This document shows positions 1-4,693 of a stretch of 5,971 bases of DNA, in pieces. The notes under the pieces are model-generated. The model made no database searches. It was not told where the DNA came from and was given only the letters and a program-made list of their open reading frames with translations. The position numbers and the translations under genes are program-made. The stretch covers positions 1-5,971 of the forward strand of contig CAIZGA010000097.1 in NCBI GenBank assembly GCA_903932385.1, read 5' to 3'. The stretch is from an uncultured Acidobacteriota bacterium (lineage in GTDB: Bacteria; Acidobacteriota; Terriglobia; Terriglobales; Acidobacteriaceae). Numbering within the stretch: the first letter of the stretch is position 1; each line of letters opens with the position of its first letter.

Positions 1-1
1 G

Positions 2-463
2 CACGGCAATGTGATGACCCTGAAGCACAAGCTGAAGAACCTGGGCACCAAGCCGCTCGAGACTGACGTCTACGACCACGACTTCTACATGCTGGACAAC
101 CAGCCGACCGATGCGGGGATGGTGGTAAAGCTGGGATTTGCCCCGACTCCCGACAAACCCTTCCCCAAGACGGCCACCATCAACGGCAAGGAGATTGACT
201 TCAACGCCGCCCCCTCTGGCAGGACCAGCCCCGCACCACAGGGCTACCTGACGGGCTATACGGGCGCGCCGGGAGAGTACAGCATCTCCATTGAGAACAC
301 CAAGACGCATGTGGGGGTGCAGCAGACCTCCAGCACACCGCTCTCGAAGTTCTACTTCTGGTCGACACCGAAGACCATCTGCCCGGAAGCATACATCCAC
401 ATCAAGGTGGCACCAGGCCAGACGCAGGAGTGGGAGATCCACTACCAGTTCAAAGCGGAGTAA
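2..463 (+). CDS. C-terminal part of a protein of uncertain function (possibly a galactose-mutarotase-like fold), 5' truncated
   Basis: The reading frame is open to the left edge and ends at a TAA at 461-463, leaving 153 visible residues. A GTG at 11 and an ATG at 14 are in frame, but the text before them (His-Gly-Asn) continues the frame and no ribosome binding site can be seen, so I treat this as the end of a longer protein. The visible part is soluble and beta-rich. It has a 'LKNLGTKPLETDVYDHDFY' stretch near its start, a 'TGY' turn, a 'GVQQTSSTPLSKFYFWS' strand and an 'ICPEAYIHIKVAPGQTQEW' stretch near the end. The 'L-x-N-x-G-x-K-x-x-x-T-x-x-Y-x-H-x-F' pattern and the closing beta strands remind me of aldose-1-epimerase/galactose-mutarotase-like proteins. 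That is an impression, and no catalytic residue can be assigned. There is no membrane segment. It converges on the TonB receptor and shares a terminator region with it. That it is a real gene end is fairly sure; its function is not. Confidence 0.7.
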   Translation, partial: HGNVMTLKHKLKNLGTKPLETDVYDHDFYMLDNQPTDAGMVVKLGFAPTPDKPFPKTATINGKEIDFNAAPSGRTSPAPQGYLTGYTGAPGEYSISIENTKTHVGVQQTSSTPLSKFYFWSTPKTICPEAYIHIKVAPGQTQEWEIHYQFKAE

Positions 464-534
464 ATGGACGGAGTAGACGGCGGCGGAAAACTAGCCGACA
501 GATACACGTGACACACTGATGTTCAGGCAATAAG

Positions 535-568
535 AATGGCCCGGTCTCCTTGCGGAGGCCGGGCCATT
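535..568. terminator. GC-rich hairpin between convergent genes, probable bidirectional terminator
   Basis: Two 15-base arms (535-549 and 554-568) pair around a TTGC loop. One position is mismatched and can form a G-U pair in the plus-strand transcript. The stem is AATGGCCCGG plus five more bases, so it is very stable. On the plus strand it is followed by GGTTTTG, a short T run. On the minus strand the following bases (CTTATTGCC) give only a weak T tract. It lies 71 bases after the plus-strand stop and 22 bases after the receptor's stop codon, where a shared terminator for converging genes would be expected. The direction of best function is inferred. Confidence 0.8.
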
Positions 569-582
569 GGTTTTGCTGCAGA

Positions 583-604
583 ACTACAACTTAGTAGTTG
601 TAGT
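583..604 (-). repeat. Perfect 9-bp inverted repeat straddling the receptor stop codon
   Basis: ACTACAACT (583-591) and AGTTGTAGT (596-604) are exact reverse complements separated by four bases. The TAA stop of the TonB receptor (591-593) lies within this hairpin, so the last codons (His-Tyr-Asn-Tyr) form one arm. The stem is AT-rich and has no T tract, so it is not a good terminator by itself. It lies 14 bases from the larger GC-rich hairpin and could act with it in 3'-end protection or translation termination; this is inference. Confidence 0.5.
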
Positions 605-3600
605 GGAGGGCGAGTTCCATCTGGCGCTGCGGGTTACGCACGCCGGTGATGGCACCAAAGGAGGACGAACCTTCGGTTGCACCCGGGTTAGACCAGCTTG
701 CCGTGTTCGACATGTTGTACATGTTGACGCGGAAGGCCAGCTTCTGCTGCTTGTAAATGGTGAAGGTCTTGAACAACGACATGTCGAACTGGCGGTATCC
801 AGGAGCGGACAGAGTGCCGACCTTGGAGTTACCGTAGGTGCCGATGGTCGGCTGCGCGAAGGCTGCCGTACCGTTGGAACCGAGGGTGGCATCAGTACCC
901 CACCAGTTGTTCAAGCTGCGACCCACAATGTTGAACTTCTGGACGAAGTTCGCACGCTGGGTCTTGTTGTTCGTGTAAGCGTTGTTGGAACCTGCGCTGA
1001 TGGTAACCGGGAAGCCGGAGTAAATAATCGCGGTCTGCGAATACTTCCAACCACCGATGATTTCATCAACAAGCAGGCTGTCATGGCTGAGGAACTGGTG
1101 ACCACGGCCGAAGGGCAGCTCGTAGATACCGGTTGCGTTGAAGTTGTTGCGGACGTCCTGGCCAACGCGGCCGTACTCAGCATGGTTGTTGTAGAAGTTT
1201 TCTGCATACGCGCTGGGACCGGTGATGCTCGGAACGCCGAAGAAGCCGATCGAGTTGGTCATTGCACGGCCATACGTGTAGTTCGCGGTGAACTCAAGAC
1301 CCTTGCTGGCGCGCTGACGGAAAGTCGCCTGCAGAGCGTTGTAGTTCATCATCGAGGTAGGCAGAGTTGCCACGATACCACCCGACTGGCTTACCAGGTT
1401 CTGGTAGGGAGAAGGATCGTTCGCGGTGCAATAGGTGGAGTTCGGCGTTGCGTCGACGCCGCCAGGAGCGGTGCCGTCCACAGTGCCAGACGTGTTGTTG
1501 ATGCAAGGCTGTGCCAACTGGTTGGCCGCACCGGCGATGATGAGGTGCTGACCGGACTCGCCAACGTACCCGACCTTGATGGACGAGAAGTTGTTCAGCT
1601 GGTATTCAGAGGTGAGGTCATACTCGCCAATGACGCCCGGCTTCATGTGGTAAGCCCACTGACGGTACGTGGTGCCACCGAGAGCGAGGGTACCTGCGCC
1701 GAAGCCCTGAGTCGATTCGCTGAAGTACAGGCCGGGGCTGGTGTTCGTCGGGGCCGTACCGGTGAGAATCGAAGACGGGGTGTAGGGCGGGTTGTAGAAG
1801 AGACGGAGGTTTGCGCCCGTACCTTCCATGTAGTTGGTCATACCGTAACCGCCGCGGATAACCCAGTTGTGCTCCAGCTGATAGGCGAAGCCTACGCGGG
1901 GAGAAATCTGGTTGTACGGATCGGTATAGCAACCACGGGTTGGGCAGACTGCGTTGACCACCGGGGTGCTGTTGTAGCTGACCGGCAGGAGGCTGGAGGC
2001 AGGAAGCTTGCCCTGGTAGATAACTTCGCCACCGGGGAGAACGTTTGCCTGCTTGCTGTTGACTTCATAGATCGGCTGAACGTACTCGTAGCGGACACCG
2101 ATGTTCAGTGTCAGAGCCGGAGTGACCTTCCAGTCGTCCTGTGCGAAGTACGCCGAACGCCAGCTGCGGTCGCCGGTGTTGCCGGTGACAGCGCCGATGC
2201 CGTCGGTCTGAACGCGATCGAGAACCCAGTCAGCCGTGCTGTTACCTGCAGAAGCGCAGGTTGCGCAGTACGGGCCCTGAGCAGCGGTAACGCCCTGGGT
2301 CGTGGATGCCGAAATGTTCGGGTAGTAGGCAGAGTAGTTGCCGTTGTAGGTGAAGATACCCATTGCGCCCTGGTTGCCAGCATAGAACTGGTTCTGCTGG
2401 TAGCGGAGGAACTCAGCACCGAACTTGAAGAGGTGCTTTTCCTTCTGCCAGGTGAGGATGTCTGCATACTGGAAGGTGTTGTCGATGATGAGTGTCGGCG
2501 AACCGGCAGTACCCATCGAGGAGAGGCCGTTGCTCTGCGATGCAAAGCCGACGAAGGGCTGTGCGCTCGGGAGGCAGGAGGGAACGGTTGCGCAGATACC
2601 AACCTTGGCATCGCCGGTCAGGCCGAATGCGCCGGAAGGATCAGACGGTGCGCCGGAGATCCAGCGGATACGGCTGTAGCCTGCGGTGGCCTGGTTGATG
2701 AGTGCCGGGCTGAAAGTGCGGACCCAGTTGATTGCAATGCCCTTGTCCGGGTAAACAGCGATACCGGGGAAGGAGGTTGCAACGGGGTTGGTGGAGTTGT
2801 TACCTGCCGTGCCCATCATCCAGCGGAAGGAGGCGCGGTCCTTCTTCGTCGGAGTCCAATCAACCTTGGCATCGCCCTGGTTGTTGTAATCGTGCGAAGA
2901 AGTCGGGCCGGTGAAGTTGCTGCCGTTGGCCGAGTTGGTCGAGAGCGGCGCGTGGAAGCCCGAGTTGGCAACGCCTGCATAAGCAGCGTGCGTGTAGTTG
3001 GGGTACAAGGTGGGGTTGTTGATGATGAAGTTGAACACCTTGTTTTCGTTGGCGCAGGGAGTGGTCGCTTCCTGAGCGTATCCGGTTGCGACACTGGTTG
3101 CACCGCAAATGATGTTGTTGTAGAACGGTGCGCCGTAGGTGCCGGCAGCTGCGCCGGTAACAGCGTTGGTAGTGCTGTTGTAGGATTCCGGATCATACAA
3201 CTGGGTCAGCTTCGAGTTGGAGCAGGTCGCGCCGTAGCCAGAACACATCAGGTTCGGGTTCAGGAGCTCGGAGAAGTTACCCGCCGTCATCAGCTGCGAG
3301 AGCACAGTGTAGTTGCTGACGCCGCCCGAGTGGTAACGGTCCTGTTCGTAGTCAACAAAGAAGAACAGCTTGTCTTTGATGATCGGACCGCCGAAGGTGC
3401 CGCCGGCGATGGTCTGCGTGTACGGCGTACGGGGTGTCGGAGCAGCCGGAGAAACAACGTGCTTGTTGCCCCAGGTGTTGGCATCGAGTTGATAGTCCTG
3501 GATGCTGTACGAAGCGCTTGCGTGGTAGGCGTTGGTACCGCTCTTGATGGTCATCAGAACGTCGCCGCCGTTCACGTTGCCGAACTCGGCAGGTGCGTTG

Positions 3601-4310
3601 GCGCTGATCACGCGGATTTCAGCAAGTGCATCGGGATACGGGTTGTATCCGTTGGTGTTGTTGATGGTTTCGTCGACTTCGATACCGTCGAGGAGGTAGT
3701 CATTCTGCTGCAGACGACCGCCGTTGATGGATGCCAAGTCATTCGAGTTGGTGCTGCGCTCAATCGAGTCGCCTGCACCGGGGGTGTCGATGGCTGTCGG
3801 GTTGGTAACAACCGCGCCCGGCAGGAACAGGGTCAAGGCTGAGAAGTTGTTGCCGGCGAGCGGCAGGTTCTCAATGGCGTTGGTATCAACGATCGTATCA
3901 ACTGTGCCGTTTTCCGCGTTGATCAGCGGGGCATAGTTGCCCGATACCTGAACCGTTGTGGTCGTTGCACCGACCGTCAGCTTGGCGTCGATCTTTGCGA
4001 TCTGGCCAGACTCCAGTGTGAACGGGCCAACGGCATTCTGTTCGAAGCCCTTCGCCTGCACTGTGACGGTATAGTTACCGATCTGAAGGAATCGGATGGA
4101 GTAAACGCCAGCCGCGTTGGTAACCGACGAAACTGCAACGCCAGTATCAACGTTGGTCGCGGTCACGTTCGCACCTGCAACTACTGCGCCGCCAGCATCG
4201 GTAACTGTACCGTTGATGTCGCCAGTAATTGTCTGAGCGTGTGTCTGCGTGAAAGCCATCGCACAAACGAGCAGTGCGATAAGTACTTTCAGCTTGGATT
4301 TGAATTGCAT
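591..4310 (-). CDS. TonB-dependent outer-membrane receptor, Oar-like, with N-terminal carboxypeptidase-regulatory-like domain
   Basis: This is a complete outer-membrane transporter of 1239 aa. Residues 1-25 are a signal peptide (K4, K6 and K8, a hydrophobic core LIALLVCAMAF, likely cleavage after Thr-His-Ala). Residues about 28-112 form a carboxypeptidase-regulatory-like beta-sandwich (ITGDINGTVTDAGGAVV, later GVYSIRFLQIGNYTVTVQAKGF). Residues about 130-258 are the TonB plug (ENLPLAGNNFSALTLFLPG, NDYLLDGIEVDE, EIRVISANAPAEFG). The rest is a long beta barrel with Asn/Gly/Ser/Thr-rich loops, ending in alternating polar/hydrophobic residues and a terminal aromatic (MELALHYNY), the typical signal for BAM assembly. 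The start at 4308-4310 is chosen because AAAGGAG lies 8 bases upstream and the signal peptide begins there; an upstream in-frame GTG (4356-4358) would add 16 residues before the signal. The family imports bulky ligands using TonB-ExbBD energy. The ligand is unknown here; the neighbouring fucosidase suggests a glycan. No TonB box could be assigned with confidence, and no SusD partner is visible. Confidence 0.93.
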   Translation of the reverse strand: MQFKSKLKVLIALLVCAMAFTQTHAQTITGDINGTVTDAGGAVVAGANVTATNVDTGVAVSSVTNAAGVYSIRFLQIGNYTVTVQAKGFEQNAVGPFTLESGQIAKIDAKLTVGATTTTVQVSGNYAPLINAENGTVDTIVDTNAIENLPLAGNNFSALTLFLPGAVVTNPTAIDTPGAGDSIERSTNSNDLASINGGRLQQNDYLLDGIEVDETINNTNGYNPYPDALAEIRVISANAPAEFGNVNGGDVLMTIKSGTNAYHASASYSIQDYQLDANTWGNKHVVSPAAPTPRTPYTQTIAGGTFGGPIIKDKLFFFVDYEQDRYHSGGVSNYTVLSQLMTAGNFSELLNPNLMCSGYGATCSNSKLTQLYDPESYNSTTNAVTGAAAGTYGAPFYNNIICGATSVATGYAQEATTPCANENKVFNFIINNPTLYPNYTHAAYAGVANSGFHAPLSTNSANGSNFTGPTSSHDYNNQGDAKVDWTPTKKDRASFRWMMGTAGNNSTNPVATSFPGIAVYPDKGIAINWVRTFSPALINQATAGYSRIRWISGAPSDPSGAFGLTGDAKVGICATVPSCLPSAQPFVGFASQSNGLSSMGTAGSPTLIIDNTFQYADILTWQKEKHLFKFGAEFLRYQQNQFYAGNQGAMGIFTYNGNYSAYYPNISASTTQGVTAAQGPYCATCASAGNSTADWVLDRVQTDGIGAVTGNTGDRSWRSAYFAQDDWKVTPALTLNIGVRYEYVQPIYEVNSKQANVLPGGEVIYQGKLPASSLLPVSYNSTPVVNAVCPTRGCYTDPYNQISPRVGFAYQLEHNWVIRGGYGMTNYMEGTGANLRLFYNPPYTPSSILTGTAPTNTSPGLYFSESTQGFGAGTLALGGTTYRQWAYHMKPGVIGEYDLTSEYQLNNFSSIKVGYVGESGQHLIIAGAANQLAQPCINNTSGTVDGTAPGGVDATPNSTYCTANDPSPYQNLVSQSGGIVATLPTSMMNYNALQATFRQRASKGLEFTANYTYGRAMTNSIGFFGVPSITGPSAYAENFYNNHAEYGRVGQDVRNNFNATGIYELPFGRGHQFLSHDSLLVDEIIGGWKYSQTAIIYSGFPVTISAGSNNAYTNNKTQRANFVQKFNIVGRSLNNWWGTDATLGSNGTAAFAQPTIGTYGNSKVGTLSAPGYRQFDMSLFKTFTIYKQQKLAFRVNMYNMSNTASWSNPGATEGSSSFGAITGVRNPQRQMELALHYNY

Positions 4311-4318
4311 GTGTTGGT

Positions 4319-4325
4319 CTCCTTT
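4319..4325 (-). promoter_or_regulatory. Ribosome binding site of the TonB receptor
   Basis: On the minus strand this reads AAAGGAG, followed by an 8-base spacer (ACCAACAC) and the ATG at 4310-4308. The near-perfect Shine-Dalgarno match decides the start codon in favour of this ATG over the in-frame GTG at 4358-4356. Confidence 0.85.
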
Positions 4326-4450
4326 GAAACGAATACAACAGTTCATTGGTACGTCCACAATAGGCTCGCTGACGCGTACAGCCGCCTGCGTGCCAGTCGT
4401 AAACAGCGGATGTTTCTATAGCGGTAATACTACAACACAGTTGGTGAGTC

Positions 4451-4480
4451 TTTATACAAGAAAATTAGGGCAATTGTCAT
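4451..4480 (-). promoter_or_regulatory. Candidate sigma70-type promoter for the TonB receptor
   Basis: On the minus strand, ATGACA (4480-4475, one mismatch to TTGACA) is followed by an 18-base spacer and TATAAA (4456-4451, one mismatch to TATAAT). Transcription would begin near 4444, giving a leader of about 130 bases before the receptor's ATG. The -35 box lies inside one of the two CAATTGTC repeats, so a protein bound there could block RNA polymerase. This is the best promoter-like pair I found by eye in the spacer. The leader itself (4311-4443) shows only the ribosome binding site and no convincing riboswitch or strong hairpin. Confidence 0.45.
4466..4480. repeat. Direct repeat copy 1 (TAGGKCAATTGTCRT), overlapping the candidate -35 box
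   Basis: It reads TAGGGCAATTGTCAT on the plus strand and matches copy 2 at 4504-4518 in 13 of 15 positions, the two differences being G/T and A/G. It contains the palindrome CAATTG. The copies are offset by 38 bases, and copy 1 covers the -35 box of the candidate receptor promoter. A paired operator for a DNA-binding regulator is a reasonable reading; no regulator gene is in the window. Confidence 0.5.
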
Positions 4481-4483
4481 GTC

Positions 4484-4538
4484 CAAAAACCATCAATATG
4501 ACATAGGTCAATTGTCGTATGCCAAGTATTGGTTTTTG
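4484..4538. repeat. 55-bp imperfect dyad centred on the second CAATTG
   Basis: Three nested pairs of arms share nearly the same centre. CAAAAACC (4484-4491) pairs with GGTTTTTG (4531-4538), AATA (4495-4498) with TATT (4527-4530), and CATA (4502-4505) with TATG (4518-4521). The middle, near 4511, is the palindrome CAATTG (4509-4514). The outer 8-base arms match perfectly; the inner ones are short and separated by unpaired bases. It lies just upstream of the candidate promoter, so it is more likely a protein-binding or cruciform-type element than an RNA hairpin of the receptor transcript. Confidence 0.45.
4504..4518. repeat. Direct repeat copy 2 (TAGGKCAATTGTCRT)
   Basis: It reads TAGGTCAATTGTCGT on the plus strand, the second copy of the 15-base repeat at 4466-4480. 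It lies at the centre of the 55-bp imperfect dyad and about 24 bases upstream of the candidate -35 box in the receptor's direction. It may be the distal half of a two-site operator. Confidence 0.5.
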
Positions 4539-4557
4539 CGCTAAACCTCTGGATTTA

Positions 4558-4569
4558 GATAACGTTATC
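4558..4569. promoter_or_regulatory. 12-bp perfect palindrome GATAACGTTATC, candidate LacI-family operator
   Basis: GATAAC and GTTATC form an exact palindrome with a central CG. LacI-family regulators of sugar use commonly bind even palindromes with a central CG and AACGTT-like core. It lies about 78 bases upstream of the candidate -35 box of the receptor and 46 bases from the fucosidase terminator, in non-coding DNA. Assignment to the family is from the shape of the site only; no regulator gene is in the window. Confidence 0.5.
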
Positions 4570-4615
4570 AGACCAGTCCGTAGCTGTTCCCTGCTGTGGT
4601 TCCGGGGGCAAACAG

Positions 4616-4651
4616 CATCGGCAAAAGGGCGGGATAGCCCTTTTGCCGATG
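4616..4651 (-). terminator. Strong hairpin terminator of the fucosidase gene
   Basis: The 15-base arms CATCGGCAAAAGGGC (4616-4630) and its exact reverse complement (4637-4651) enclose a 6-base loop. In the minus-strand transcript the stem begins 36 bases after the fucosidase stop codon and is followed by CTGTTTGCC, a short T run. A perfect 15-bp stem at this position is good evidence for a terminator, although the T tract is short. It separates the fucosidase transcript from the receptor. Confidence 0.8.
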
Positions 4652-4670
4652 GGCTTGCTTGTTGTAACGG

Positions 4671-4693
4671 AAATAGCCGGTAGCTGGCTATTT
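4671..4693 (-). repeat. Perfect 8-bp inverted repeat straddling the fucosidase stop codon
   Basis: AAATAGCC (4671-4678) and GGCTATTT (4686-4693) are exact reverse complements with a 7-base loop. The TAG stop (4688-4690) is inside one arm. It lies 19 bases from the larger terminator hairpin, the same two-hairpin layout seen at the end of the receptor gene. Confidence 0.5.

Noticed and set aside
567..3842. A 1091-residue plus-strand reading frame with a TTG start
   Set aside because: It lies exactly antisense and in codon register to the TonB receptor, whose signal peptide, plug and barrel are clear. Its protein is Val/Arg/Gly/Cys-rich with no recognisable domain, its start falls inside the terminator hairpin, and its openness is explained by missing TTA, CTA and TCA codons in the receptor.
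4311..4358. Longer receptor start at the GTG 4356-4358
   Set aside because: It would put 16 residues, including two cysteines, in front of a normal signal peptide, whereas the ATG at 4308-4310 has a near-perfect ribosome binding site.
4330..4385. Possible leader hairpin or riboswitch (GTACG...CGTAC type pairing) before the receptor
   Set aside because: The pairing is short, bulged and matches no riboswitch architecture I know; it is within what chance would give.
4239..4506. Small plus-strand reading frames of 60-85 residues across the receptor's 5' end and leader
   Set aside because: They overlap the receptor signal-peptide codons in antisense and run through the promoter region, with no coding character or ribosome binding site.
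4541..4558. Short imperfect inverted repeat CTAAA...TTTAG next to the LacI-type palindrome
   Set aside because: Only five bases per arm with an interrupted inner match; too weak to call a site.
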